From: Bacillus cereus group sp. RP43
GTDB lineage: Bacteria > Bacillota > Bacilli > Bacillales > Bacillaceae_G
Reading direction: 5' to 3'
Length of the DNA: 64,000 nucleotides
NCBI RefSeq assembly: GCF_040459645.1
Contig: NZ_JARVHQ010000001.1
Coordinates: forward strand, 3,844,001-3,908,000
Shown here: piece after piece, positions 34,086-43,515 of the stretch
Numbering within the stretch: the stretch's first letter is position 1
Layout of the letters: each line of letters begins with the position of its first letter
Translations under genes and position numbers: made by a program
Notes under the pieces: model-generated
Databases searched by the model: none
Seen by the model: only the letters and a program-made list of their open reading frames with translations
What the model was told of the DNA's origin: nothing

Positions 34086-36365
34086 TTATTTTTTTATTGC
34101 TTTATACAGAAATTGCGCATATTGCTCACGCGTTACGAAAGCATCCCCTGAAAAGTTCCCATTCCCGTCACCTTTTGATATATTATTATCCACTAAAGCT
34201 TTCACATATCCTTCTGCCCAATGACCTGTTGGTACGTCTGTAAAGTTCCCCACATTATTTTTATTTTCCTTTAACTGAAATACTTTTTGTAATACTACTG
34301 ACATCTCGTACCTAGTTAATACTCCTTCAGGGCGAAACTTCCCTGTACCGTCTCCTTGCATAATTCCAGCTTGTGCAACTGTAGCAATATCTTGCTCAAA
34401 CATATGCCCTTTCGTATCAGTAAACATCTCTTTCTGCTCTACTTTACTTTCTAATTTCAAGTACCTTTGTACTAAAGACGCAACTTGTCCACGAGTAATA
34501 TTATCCCCAAATCCAAATTGTCCATTTCCATATCCTTTAAAAATATTTTCATTCGCTAAATAATTAATTGCTGCTTCTGACCAATGTCCTTTCGGCACAT
34601 CTTTAAATTCTATTACTGCTTCTATTTCCTCGTCTTCTTTAGAAGTATTATCCTCTTTACTTTCTACCACATTTTGAATAACAGATCCTGTGAAGAAGAT
34701 TCCTGTATCCGCAAATGGATCTTTCACTCCAAATTCATATACTTTTTCACCTGGTATACTCCACTTAACTGCATCGTTACTATACGTACCACCTTCGCTC
34801 TTCAAACGAATTTTTGTAGAGATTTTACCGTCTTTTTCATATACAGGTACTTTCACTTCTTTATTTACTTCTGTTTCCTCTAAAAATACTTTTTGATTTT
34901 GAACATTGATGTAAGCTGTTTTACTTAGTTCTATAACTGGTCGAACATCACGGATTTCATTTGCAACAAAACTTAGGTATACTAATTTTTTCAAATTACT
35001 AACTGGTGATAAGTCTGAAATATAGTTTGCTTCTAAATCAAGTTTTTGTAAGTTTACTAGATTTGATAATGGAGTAATATCCTTTAACTCATTATTAGGT
35101 AAATCTAATTCTGTAAGTTGGGTCATTTTAGCAAGTGGTGTCACATCTTCAATTTGATTTTTCCCGATAAATAACTTACTTAATTGATTCATTTGATCAA
35201 TGCCCGATAAATCTTTAACTTTATTACGTGTTAATACTAAGTCTGTTAAAGGTAATGAATACAACGGTTTAATATCTTCAATTTGATTACCTGCTAAAGT
35301 TAAGTATGTTACATTTTTCAACGCGCTTAATGGAGCAACGTTTGTAATTTTATTATTTGCTAAATTCAAGTAATCTAGTTGTTCCATTTTCGCTAATGCT
35401 GTTACATCTTCTATTTGGTTGCCTGATAGATATAAACTTTTTACATTTTTCATTTCAATTAGTGGTGCAACGTTTGTAATTTTATTATTACTTAAATCAA
35501 GAGATTCTAAATTATCCATCTTAACAAGTGGGGTTACATCTACAAATTCATTACCACGCAAAGCTAAATGGTTTAATTGCTTTAGGTTCGCAAAGAACGA
35601 CGGATCTTTTATCTTCGCATTCGCAACTGTTAAAGATTTTAAATTTGGCATATATTTTAATGCACTATAATCAAGAATCTCATTCGTATTTAAAAACAAG
35701 TCATTTACTTGTAATAACTCTTCTTTCGTAATTGGGGTATTTAAATCTTGTCTATTAAATACTTTTTTGTTAACCAGTTCTCTTAGTTTCTTATCTGTTA
35801 TCATGTTTTGACTATCAACCGGAGTATCCGTTTCTGTATTGCCTGAATTAGAGTTATCATCTGGTTTCTCTGTTTCGCCTAAAGTTGGATCTTTAATTTC
35901 AAATTGAACTTGATATTTGTGATCATATCCAATAGCTGGAATAAGTATATGCATTTGCATATTATGCTTCTTCTCAAATTCACCAATTTCAAATTGAACT
36001 ACTTTCGTTCCATTTTTCCTCTTATCTTCTGACAAAACTTTCACGTCATGAAATACACCAGGTTGGTTTTTATCCTCTATTCTAAGATATTGAAAATAAT
36101 CGCTATCTTGTACGGTTACAGTAACAATTTTTTTCCCGTCTTCAATTGCTACTTTAGGATTTTTTATGTACTGAGAAACCATAGATGGCTCATCTTTTTG
36201 ATCCTTATATATTTTAATCTCAGTATCATACGTGCGATTACTGGCTGCTGCTACCGACTGGTTTGCTTCAATTTTTATTGCAGCTAACGCTGGAGTAGAA
36301 TACGCAGCAAATGGAATAGCTAATGTTGTTGCTACTACTAGAGCTTTAATATAACTTTTTTTCAA
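34086..36365 (-). CDS. ilsA: IlsA-type heme/iron-acquisition surface protein (NEAT-LRR-SLH)
   Basis: The 759-residue protein has a signal peptide (cut after PALAA near 29), a NEAT domain (about 30-165) with the strand YDHKYQVQF holding the YxxxY heme motif, then about 12 leucine-rich repeats of 22 residues (LESLDLSNNKITNVAPL type, about 225-490), an Ig-like cap, and three SLH domains (FKDVPKGHW, FTDTKGHMF, FTDVPTGHW) that anchor it to cell-wall polysaccharide. This is the layout of B. cereus IlsA, which takes iron from heme and ferritin. Fur boxes upstream fit iron control. Confidence 0.95.
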   Translation of the reverse strand: MKKSYIKALVVATTLAIPFAAYSTPALAAIKIEANQSVAAASNRTYDTEIKIYKDQKDEPSMVSQYIKNPKVAIEDGKKIVTVTVQDSDYFQYLRIEDKNQPGVFHDVKVLSEDKRKNGTKVVQFEIGEFEKKHNMQMHILIPAIGYDHKYQVQFEIKDPTLGETEKPDDNSNSGNTETDTPVDSQNMITDKKLRELVNKKVFNRQDLNTPITKEELLQVNDLFLNTNEILDYSALKYMPNLKSLTVANAKIKDPSFFANLKQLNHLALRGNEFVDVTPLVKMDNLESLDLSNNKITNVAPLIEMKNVKSLYLSGNQIEDVTALAKMEQLDYLNLANNKITNVAPLSALKNVTYLTLAGNQIEDIKPLYSLPLTDLVLTRNKVKDLSGIDQMNQLSKLFIGKNQIEDVTPLAKMTQLTELDLPNNELKDITPLSNLVNLQKLDLEANYISDLSPVSNLKKLVYLSFVANEIRDVRPVIELSKTAYINVQNQKVFLEETEVNKEVKVPVYEKDGKISTKIRLKSEGGTYSNDAVKWSIPGEKVYEFGVKDPFADTGIFFTGSVIQNVVESKEDNTSKEDEEIEAVIEFKDVPKGHWSEAAINYLANENIFKGYGNGQFGFGDNITRGQVASLVQRYLKLESKVEQKEMFTDTKGHMFEQDIATVAQAGIMQGDGTGKFRPEGVLTRYEMSVVLQKVFQLKENKNNVGNFTDVPTGHWAEGYVKALVDNNISKGDGNGNFSGDAFVTREQYAQFLYKAIKK

Positions 36366-36395
36366 AATAATATCCCCTTGTCTTATATATATTTT

Positions 36396-36416
36396 AATTG
36401 ATAATTCCTATCAATT
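36396..36416 (-). promoter_or_regulatory. Second Fur-like site of ilsA
   Basis: AATTGATA and TATCAATT are perfect complements around ATTCC, 30-50 bp before the ilsA start. Confidence 0.6.
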
Positions 36417-36428
36417 AATAACATAATA

Positions 36429-36453
36429 AATGATAATGAATCTCATTATCATT
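36429..36453 (-). promoter_or_regulatory. Fur box of ilsA
   Basis: AATGATAATGA and TCATTATCATT are perfect complements around three bases, a near-ideal match to the GATAATGATAATCATTATC Fur consensus. Confidence 0.9.
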
Positions 36454-36498
36454 GTCAATGGGAATATTACATTAAGTTTATATTTCCATAGCTAAAAA

Positions 36499-36529
36499 AT
36501 AAAAAACCCTTTACTCAAAGGGCTTTTTT
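36499..36529 (-). terminator. Terminator at the end of the 39-aa gene
   Basis: CCCTTT pairs with AAAGGG, with A/T runs on both sides. The stop codon of the small gene lies inside. Confidence 0.7.
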
Positions 36530-36634
36530 GCCTATCGTATGAAGGATTTCACTTTTTTCTTTTTCATTAATAACACCAATTTTTTGCAAAATGTTTGCAT
36601 ACAATACAAGTTTATTATATATCCGTTCCGACAT
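36515..36634 (-). CDS. Small protein of unknown function (39 aa)
   Basis: The frame reads MSERIYNKLVLYANILQKI then GVINEKEKSEILHTIGKKAL. AGAAGGGGAAGT precedes the ATG, a good RBS, and a terminator lies at the end. The sequence is an amphipathic helical hairpin. A frame extension to 36718 has no RBS. I recognise no family. Confidence 0.55.
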   Translation of the reverse strand: MSERIYNKLVLYANILQKIGVINEKEKSEILHTIGKKAL

Positions 36635-36758
36635 ACTTCCCCTTCTTTCCTTCGACCAACTTTTTTTGTATTGGTAAATTATATGAACAAGATGAGAAAA
36701 TGTGTCCACTTTTTGCATAAATACAAATCTTTTATTTTGTTACTTGCTGATAGTAAAA

Positions 36759-36783
36759 TTCCCACCTAAAAATTAGGTGGGAG
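36759..36783 (-). terminator. Hairpin after the phn regulator
   Basis: CCCACCTA pairs with TAGGTGGG around five bases, 20 bp downstream of the DeoR-family gene that ends the phn operon. The sequence also occurs inside repeat copy B. Confidence 0.65.
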
Positions 36784-36803
36784 TCTAAATGTATTCAATT
36801 CAT

Positions 36804-37586
36804 TTAGCAAACTGTCCATTGAATATTATTCTTTTTAACTTCTTCTTCAAAACTATATGGCATTTTTTTATCACAAATAACATGTTGAATACGAGAAAAT
36901 CCTGCTATTCGGTAGTTCCCTTTTACGCCTACCTTTGTATGATCACATAAAATATACGTTTTCTCCGATAATTTAATCATCGCTTCTGACAGTTTCGCTT
37001 TTTCTAATTCAAAGCTGGAAACCCCAAAGCTAGGTAACAATCCATCAATCGAAACGAACGCTTTATGAAAATGAAATTGATGAATTACTTGCTGAGAAAT
37101 AGATCCTGATACGCGCGAATGCTTCGGGGATATTTTCCCGCCAATAAATAAAACTTCACCGTGAAACATCTTTTTATTAATGGAAGAGATTAATTGTGTC
37201 GCGACTGGAAAAGAGCTTGTAACAATCGTCAAATTTTTACGATGAACAAGATATGGAACCATTTGAAGTGGTGTACTCCCATCATCAATCGCAATGACGT
37301 CACCATCTTCTACAAATGTCGCTGCTTTATAACCAATTCTTTTCTTCTCTTCTATATGCAGCATCTCTCTTTCTAACATCGGTGCCTCTACCCCAGCGCC
37401 TGGAAGTTGAACTGCTCCACCATACACTTTCTTCAACTTCTTTTCACGATCTAATTCTTCTAAATATCGACGAATTGTTTCTGTTGATACAGCGAATTCT
37501 CTCGCTAATTCTGAAACTTTTACTTTCCCTTTAAACTCTACCTTCTCAAGAATTGTCCTCTTTCTTTCTTCACCTACTACAGACAT
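36804..37586 (-). CDS. DeoR/GlpR-family transcriptional regulator
   Basis: A 260-residue repressor of the DeoR family: N-terminal HTH (RKRTILEKVEFKGKVKVSEL, then FAVSTETIRRYLEELDREKKLKKVYGGA, with the TIRRDL-like signature) and a C-terminal sugar-phosphate-sensing domain (DGDVIAIDDGSTPLQM, IVTSSFPVA, FIGGKISPKHSRVSG). It lies 40 bp after the saccharopine-dehydrogenase-like gene on the same strand and probably controls the phn operon. The ligand is unknown; phosphonoacetaldehyde or AEP is conceivable. Confidence 0.9.
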   Translation of the reverse strand: MSVVGEERKRTILEKVEFKGKVKVSELAREFAVSTETIRRYLEELDREKKLKKVYGGAVQLPGAGVEAPMLEREMLHIEEKKRIGYKAATFVEDGDVIAIDDGSTPLQMVPYLVHRKNLTIVTSSFPVATQLISSINKKMFHGEVLFIGGKISPKHSRVSGSISQQVIHQFHFHKAFVSIDGLLPSFGVSSFELEKAKLSEAMIKLSEKTYILCDHTKVGVKGNYRIAGFSRIQHVICDKKMPYSFEEEVKKNNIQWTVC

Positions 37587-37626
37587 AGCCTCACCCCATT
37601 TATATCTAACTCATAAACTGCCTTAC

Positions 37627-38811
37627 TTATACAAAGGTATAATTTTCTTTGTAAGTAGAAATCTCTTCATGAATATAAATACCGCGCTTTTCTAGTTCAT
37701 CAAAAATAATTTGTGGATTTTCGAAAGCTTCTTCAGGAGTAATAACACCGACTTTACTAACTACTCCTTTTGCAATTAACTCTGTAGCGATTCCAAATGG
37801 GATACCAACATTTCTTGTATAGGCTCTTAATTTCTCCCAACCTACTACAGAACCATCAGATAGCGGATGTGTATGGTATAATACATGTCGCTGTTTTTGA
37901 TTATTTTTCATACCTACTACTTCTACATAAAGTGCATAACCATAAAGTTCTGTTGCTTGCCCTTCTTTCGATTTTAATAGATACTTCGAAATACAATCCA
38001 TAATACCAATTTCTTTACCGTTTATTTCAATTTGATCATTACGCAATATACCATAATCATATAAAGCACGAACGAGCTGCATATTTTGCTCTGGCCAAGT
38101 TCCTCTTGTTTCAATAAGCTGTACACCTTTATCCTCCAGTGCCTTCGCTAACGTAATCGTTTCTGAATGCGGGATTATATACTGCATTGTTTTTCCGTAA
38201 GGCGCTGGTAATTCAATTTCTCTCGGGCGCGCAAACGGAGGTACTTGCTTAAATTCACCTTCCTCATATACTGTACGCGTCGGTAAATGTGGATCATATT
38301 CATATGTCGTTGTCTCTGTAATTGATGCAGAAAAAGCAATTGGACGATACGAGCCATGACTTACTCGAACTGACTCTACAGTATCTAGCTGATTTGCTGC
38401 ATGCATGGCCATCATTTGCGTTACACCTGGTGTCATACCAAACCCAGGTAAACATGTTGTTCCATGTTGAACAAATTTAGAGTGGGATTCATTTTCTTCA
38501 CCGAATCCATTTAAGTTCACACCGTGACAGCCGGCATCTGCGATACAGCGAGTAGACAATCCATTTAACTTTATCGTCGTACCATCCATTACAATGTCAT
38601 AGCCTTTCATTTTTGCGACCGTATCCTCATGATTTGTCACATCGACTTTCACAAAATCAACACGAGGATCATTTAACCACTCTACTACTTTACGGCCCTC
38701 TTCTTCGTTAAAATCGGCTACCGTAATCGTCTCAAAAGATGAAAATTGAACTAAATCTAAAATTGCTTCACGACAAATTTTACCTGCTCCACCTAAACAA
38801 AATACTTTCAT
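37627..38811 (-). CDS. Saccharopine dehydrogenase-like oxidoreductase in the phn operon
   Basis: The 394-residue protein has an N-terminal Rossmann fold with [11 protein letters not shown] (about residues 7-17), VADFNEE at the second strand, and the saccharopine-dehydrogenase-type C-terminal domain including [15 protein letters not shown] and [12 protein letters not shown] near the end. Its start overlaps the phnW stop by four bases, so it is coupled to phosphonate catabolism. The family makes or breaks opine-type secondary amines. A substrate such as an N-carboxyalkyl aminoethylphosphonate is my inference. Confidence 0.8.
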   Translation of the reverse strand: MKVFCLGGAGKICREAILDLVQFSSFETITVADFNEEEGRKVVEWLNDPRVDFVKVDVTNHEDTVAKMKGYDIVMDGTTIKLNGLSTRCIADAGCHGVNLNGFGEENESHSKFVQHGTTCLPGFGMTPGVTQMMAMHAANQLDTVESVRVSHGSYRPIAFSASITETTTYEYDPHLPTRTVYEEGEFKQVPPFARPREIELPAPYGKTMQYIIPHSETITLAKALEDKGVQLIETRGTWPEQNMQLVRALYDYGILRNDQIEINGKEIGIMDCISKYLLKSKEGQATELYGYALYVEVVGMKNNQKQRHVLYHTHPLSDGSVVGWEKLRAYTRNVGIPFGIATELIAKGVVSKVGVITPEEAFENPQIIFDELEKRGIYIHEEISTYKENYTFV

Positions 38812-39905
38812 CCTATAACAACTCCTTTAGCAATACTATCCACTAAACGTTTTATATCTTCTTCATGTACATCACCGATATTCCCAATGCGGAACGTATC
38901 TACTTTCGAAATTTTGCCTGGATAAATAACAAATCCGTACCGCTTTAATTCGTTATATAACTGCTGAAATTCAAATCTTTCTTCTGGATAAATGAAAGAT
39001 GTAATAATAGGAGATTGATATTTTTCATCTACTAGTGGCTTAAAGCCTATTTCTTTCATTTTGTTCACTAATAATTTTTGATTATTATAATATCTATTAT
39101 AACGGGCTCTTACTCCGCCTTCTTCTTCTAATTCAAGCAATGCCTGATAAAAAGCGTGTACAACATGTGTAGGTGAAGTAAAGCGCCATTTCCCATTTTG
39201 CTCTTCCATCGTTTCCCACTGATCATATAAATCTAATGATAAAGAACGAGCTTGCCCTTTACATTTCAATAGTTCATCACGATTTGCGATGACAAAACCG
39301 AATCCAGGAACACCTTGAATACATTTATTCGCACTACTAATTAGAAAGTCAATTTGCAACTCAGCGATATCTATTTCAATACCACCGAAACTACTCATCG
39401 CGTCAACCAGTGTAACTTTTCCGTATTGTTTTCCCAATTTACATACGTCTACAATTGGATTAATAATACCTGTAGTTGTTTCACAATGAACAACTACAAT
39501 ATGTGTGATCTCTTTATCTTGTTGCAATAACTGTTCTACTTCTGCAATATTAGTAGGCTCCCACTCTTCTGTTTGACTGACCACCACATCTATATGTAAC
39601 ATCTCTGCCATTTGTACAATCCGCTTACCGTACGCACCATTTGTACAAACTAGCAGCTTTCCGTTTGTAGGAATAACAGAACCGATTACTGCTTCAACCG
39701 AAAACGTACCGCTTCCCTGCATTAAAACTGTTGTGTACTTTTCTTCTTCCTTTGTTGCTAACGATACAAGCCTATTTCTTACATCTTGCACCATCGTGTT
39801 ATATTCAACATCCCACGTACACCAATCATATAACATAACTTTTTTTACAGTTTTTGTTGTCGTTAATGGTCCTGGCGTTAATAATAAGTAGTGATTTTCA
39901 TTCAT
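38808..39905 (-). CDS. phnW: 2-aminoethylphosphonate-pyruvate aminotransferase
   Basis: A 365-residue class V PLP aminotransferase. [19 protein letters not shown] opens the protein as in Phn[14 protein letters not shown] binds the cofactor phosphate, [11 protein letters not shown] holds the Asp, and [15 protein letters not shown] holds the Schiff-base Lys (about residue 195). It transfers the amino group of AEP to pyruvate, giving phosphonoacetaldehyde and alanine. It lies 15 bp after phnX. Confidence 0.95.
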   Translation of the reverse strand: MNENHYLLLTPGPLTTTKTVKKVMLYDWCTWDVEYNTMVQDVRNRLVSLATKEEEKYTTVLMQGSGTFSVEAVIGSVIPTNGKLLVCTNGAYGKRIVQMAEMLHIDVVVSQTEEWEPTNIAEVEQLLQQDKEITHIVVVHCETTTGIINPIVDVCKLGKQYGKVTLVDAMSSFGGIEIDIAELQIDFLISSANKCIQGVPGFGFVIANRDELLKCKGQARSLSLDLYDQWETMEEQNGKWRFTSPTHVVHAFYQALLELEEEGGVRARYNRYYNNQKLLVNKMKEIGFKPLVDEKYQSPIITSFIYPEERFEFQQLYNELKRYGFVIYPGKISKVDTFRIGNIGDVHEEDIKRLVDSIAKGVVIG

Positions 39906-39920
39906 GATCCTATGCCCCTT

Positions 39921-40724
39921 TTATGAAATAATAAGTTCTTGTTTCTCGATATGTTCCATTACGTTTTCGAGTTCCTGCATCGTTTCAATCGTAAAATGTG
40001 CCCCATTTTCAATGAAACGATTACGAACTATCTCCATTTTTTCACGAAGCTCTAATAGATCCATATTCTCAACTTCCTCTTCCGTTAAACCGAGCTCACT
40101 ACTGCCAAGAATTACACCTACTGTCCACATACCAGCATTTCTTCCCTCTTTCATATCTGATACCGTGTCTCCAATTTTTATCATATGATTCATTGGATAT
40201 ACACCAAGCTCCATCGCATTTTTATAGCACATCCACGGATACGGACGACCTGCTGGAACATCATCTGGTGTTACAAGAAAATCAGGTTTATATCCTTGTA
40301 TTTCTGCTTCTTTTGCAACAATGTCCATCATTTCTCTCGTATAGCCAGTTGTTGACCCAACTTTAATACCTCTTTCACGTAATGAAGCAACCACTTCTTT
40401 TATCCCCTCAATTGGCGTGGCATATCTTGGCAAAATAGCAAAGAGAATTTCTTCAAATTCTTCATACATCTCATGAATGTCTGCTTCTGTTGGTAATTGT
40501 CCGAAGACACGCTTCCACTCATTCGCAATACGAGGCATTTCTGTTAGTGCCCTTACATGATCTATTTTTAATAATCCCATTGGCTTACGTGCTTCTTCTA
40601 CTGTAATTTCAACACCGCGTTTATGAAAAATCTTCATGAATACTTCTAATGGTGCAAAACATCCGTAATCAACTGTCGTACCTGCCCAATCAAAAATAAC
40701 TGCTTCAATTTTCATTCTATCCAT
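39921..40724 (-). CDS. phnX: Phosphonoacetaldehyde hydrolase
   Basis: A 267-residue HAD-superfamily enzyme. With the start at ATG 40724, the nucleophile Asp (VIFDWAGTT) is residue 12 and the Schiff-base Lys (MGLLKIDHVR) is residue 53, the numbering of the well-studied B. cereus enzyme. It hydrolyses phosphonoacetaldehyde to acetaldehyde and phosphate. An in-frame GTG at 40727 and an ATG at 40715 are alternatives. It follows the transporter genes and precedes phnW. Confidence 0.96.
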   Translation of the reverse strand: MDRMKIEAVIFDWAGTTVDYGCFAPLEVFMKIFHKRGVEITVEEARKPMGLLKIDHVRALTEMPRIANEWKRVFGQLPTEADIHEMYEEFEEILFAILPRYATPIEGIKEVVASLRERGIKVGSTTGYTREMMDIVAKEAEIQGYKPDFLVTPDDVPAGRPYPWMCYKNAMELGVYPMNHMIKIGDTVSDMKEGRNAGMWTVGVILGSSELGLTEEEVENMDLLELREKMEIVRNRFIENGAHFTIETMQELENVMEHIEKQELIIS

Positions 40725-40736
40725 CACCCTTCTTAC

Positions 40737-42494
40737 TTATCTTTTTTGCCATTGTGAAGTTCGGTTACGAAGTGCTTTCGTTCCCCATTCGTATAAAACT
40801 CTTACTACAATATTGGTAACAACAATAAGTACACTCATCGCAGCTGCTGGTGCCACATTTCCTGCATCATCCATATTTACAATTGATACAGCAGCTAGTT
40901 TAAAATCAGCCGCATATAAGAACACTACTGCCGATACAGTTACCATTGAATTTACGAAATAGTACATTACCATTTCTAAAATGGCTGGTAAACACATCGG
41001 TACTGTTACTCGAAAGAAAGTTTTATAAAACGGTACGCTCATCGACTGTGAAACAAGTTCAAACTCTCGGTCTAGTTTCTTTAAAGCAGTCGTTGCGGTA
41101 ACAAACGTTACAGAGTAAAAATGAATGACATTTACTAATACTAAAACAGCAATTGTGCCATATAAGGAATGAAACGGATTTGTTACTGAAAGTCCTAAAA
41201 TTTGAATTGTTGGTTGACTGAAGAAAAAGACATATCCTAATCCAAGTACTAACCCAGGAATCGCTAACGGTACAATAGAGAAAAAGTAACCTGCTTTTCT
41301 GAAAAACTGTAACTGTTCTATTTTTTCAATCGCATAAGCGAACACAAATGTTAAAATCGCCCCGATAACTGCCGTAATAGCTGAGACAATTACACTATTT
41401 TTAAATGCTTCAAGTCCGTCTCCTGTCAAACTTGAAAAATTAAAATGCTCAAGTGTAAAACTCATATTATATGGCCATACTTTCACACTTGCAGCAATAC
41501 CAACTGCCACAAATAAAAGAATGATCATAAGCGTTACTACGCTACAATATACGAATGAAATAACATCTCTTTTCTTATTATTTATTATTCTGTAAGGCAC
41601 TGCTTTTGAAGATAAGAGATTCGCCTGTTTTCTTTGCGTAATACGATCAACTGCAAATGCGAAAATAGCTGGGATTAATAAAATCATTCCGACAGTTGCG
41701 CCCATCGGCATATTTTGCTGTCCAATTACTTGCTTATATACGTCAGTAGCAAGCACATTATACTGTCCCCCAACAATTTTCGGCGCCCCAAAGTCAGTGA
41801 AGCTAAGTGTAAACACAACGAACATCGCACTAATTAATCCATATTTCACACTAGGTAAAGTAACCGTAAGAAACTGTTTCGCTTTACTTGCACCTAACAT
41901 ATTAGAAGCTTCATATAAACGATAATCAGAACCTTGGAAAGCAATTAATAAAATAAGGAATGCTTGTGGAAATGTATACATAACTTCAGCTATTACAATT
42001 CCTACTGGTCCATATAAAGGGATTTGTATACCTTCAAATAAACCAAACATCCCTTTCGTTACTAACCCTTGATTACCAAATAAATACGTAAGTGCAATAC
42101 CGTGCATCATCGTTGGAGCAAATAATGGTAATAACGCTACGTACTGAAACACACGCTTTCCAAAAACATTCGTACGAGCAATCGCATATGCGTAAACGAA
42201 TGCAATTGCAACTGAAAGAATTGTTGTCGCACCTGAAATCCATATCGTATTTTGTAATGACTGAACTAAAGTTGGTGTTGTGAAATATTTACTGAAATTC
42301 GCTACACCAACAAAAGCTCCATCTTTATCATAAAAAGCTTGTGCAAATAGTTGTAATAGCGGTAATACAAGTATGATAAGAAAGGAAAGAATCATTCCGA
42401 TAATTACTAGCCTTTGAATCCATTCCTCTTTTCCTATACTTCTCTTAATCTTTTTTTTCCTACTTTCTACCTTATAGTTTTCTAGCATCTCCAT
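40737..42494 (-). CDS. Aminoethylphosphonate ABC transporter permease, two domains fused
   Basis: The 585-residue protein contains two binding-protein-dependent permease domains, each with about six helices and an EAA-type loop (ASNMLGASKAKQFLTVTLPS near residue 215 and SQSMSVPFYKTFFRVTVPM near 490). In Salmonella the equivalent PhnU and PhnV are separate. The start codon directly follows the ATPase stop codon. It imports 2-aminoethylphosphonate with the ATPase and binding protein upstream. Confidence 0.9.
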   Translation of the reverse strand: MEMLENYKVESRKKKIKRSIGKEEWIQRLVIIGMILSFLIILVLPLLQLFAQAFYDKDGAFVGVANFSKYFTTPTLVQSLQNTIWISGATTILSVAIAFVYAYAIARTNVFGKRVFQYVALLPLFAPTMMHGIALTYLFGNQGLVTKGMFGLFEGIQIPLYGPVGIVIAEVMYTFPQAFLILLIAFQGSDYRLYEASNMLGASKAKQFLTVTLPSVKYGLISAMFVVFTLSFTDFGAPKIVGGQYNVLATDVYKQVIGQQNMPMGATVGMILLIPAIFAFAVDRITQRKQANLLSSKAVPYRIINNKKRDVISFVYCSVVTLMIILLFVAVGIAASVKVWPYNMSFTLEHFNFSSLTGDGLEAFKNSVIVSAITAVIGAILTFVFAYAIEKIEQLQFFRKAGYFFSIVPLAIPGLVLGLGYVFFFSQPTIQILGLSVTNPFHSLYGTIAVLVLVNVIHFYSVTFVTATTALKKLDREFELVSQSMSVPFYKTFFRVTVPMCLPAILEMVMYYFVNSMVTVSAVVFLYAADFKLAAVSIVNMDDAGNVAPAAAMSVLIVVTNIVVRVLYEWGTKALRNRTSQWQKR

Positions 42495-43496
42495 CTATAC
42501 AATGACCTTCTTTCCATATGACAACATATGATTTTCCAAGAAAGAGATTTGAATTGGATTTCCTTTTCTAATAGCAGTCGCCTCTACTTCTGAGGCCAAT
42601 ATATCCAATACAATTTTTTCATTATAAAGATGTGTTTTCTCTTCTATGACACGTACTTCCGTCCGGTATACAGACCCTCTAAATTCCATACTTTCTACAA
42701 CTGTTTTAATACCATTATTTTGTACAACTGTTACATGTTCAGGGCGAATGGCTTGTTCTTCATTATTTTTCGAAAAGAAATTAATAGAACCAATAAAATC
42801 TGCTACAAACGGATTCGCTGGTCTTTGATAAATCTCCTCTGGTGTTCCAATCTGCATAATTTCCGCATGATTCATTACAACAATTTTATCAGCCATCGTT
42901 AATGCCTCTTCTTGATCATGCGTTACCATAATTGTTGTTACTCCTACTTTTTCTTGTAAATCACGCATTTCTCTACGCAACTTTTCACGCACTTTTGCAT
43001 CTAAAGCTGATAAAGGCTCATCGAGTAACAAAATATCTGGAGACAGAGCGAGCGCACGTGCAAGTGCCACTCGCTGCTGCTGTCCACCAGACATTTGAGC
43101 AGGATATTTATCTTTTACATTCAGCAAATCAACAAGTTCTAACGCCAATAGCGCTTTCTCTTTTACTTCTGCTTTTCCATATTTTTTTGTCTTTAAGCCA
43201 TATGCAATATTTTCAAGTGCAGTTAAATTCGGAAATAATGCATATGATTGAAAAACCATTCCGAAGTTCCTCTTTCCAGGTGGTAAAGCTGTAATATCAT
43301 TTCCATTCACAGCAATACTACCTGTTGTCGCTTCTTCTAACCCTGCTAAAATGCGAAGCAACGTCGTTTTCCCACAACCACTCGGGCCTAATAAACAAAC
43401 AAACTCATTTTTTTTCACTGTAAAAGAAATATCTTTTAACGCTGTAAACGCATCAAACTGTTTTTGAATGTGTTGAATTGATAAATATTCGCTCAT
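42495..43496 (-). CDS. phnT: Aminoethylphosphonate ABC transporter ATP-binding protein
   Basis: A 333-residue import ATPase: Walker A GPSGCGKTT (residue about 40), signature QMSGGQQQRVALARAL, Walker B ILLLDEPLSALD, switch His in VTHDQEEA. A C-terminal TOBE-like domain (about 240-333) is present. ATG 43496 is preferred over an in-frame GTG at 43511, since GGGAGAG lies just before it. The annotation as PhnT rests on position between phnS- and phnUV-like genes. Confidence 0.9.
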   Translation of the reverse strand: MSEYLSIQHIQKQFDAFTALKDISFTVKKNEFVCLLGPSGCGKTTLLRILAGLEEATTGSIAVNGNDITALPPGKRNFGMVFQSYALFPNLTALENIAYGLKTKKYGKAEVKEKALLALELVDLLNVKDKYPAQMSGGQQQRVALARALALSPDILLLDEPLSALDAKVREKLRREMRDLQEKVGVTTIMVTHDQEEALTMADKIVVMNHAEIMQIGTPEEIYQRPANPFVADFIGSINFFSKNNEEQAIRPEHVTVVQNNGIKTVVESMEFRGSVYRTEVRVIEEKTHLYNEKIVLDILASEVEATAIRKGNPIQISFLENHMLSYGKKVIV

Positions 43497-43515
43497 TTTT
43501 CTCTCTCCCACTTAC

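Noticed and set aside
34086..36365. Internalin with LPXTG sorting signal
   Set aside because: There is no LPXTG motif or C-terminal hydrophobic helix. The end consists of three SLH domains, so attachment is by SLH binding.
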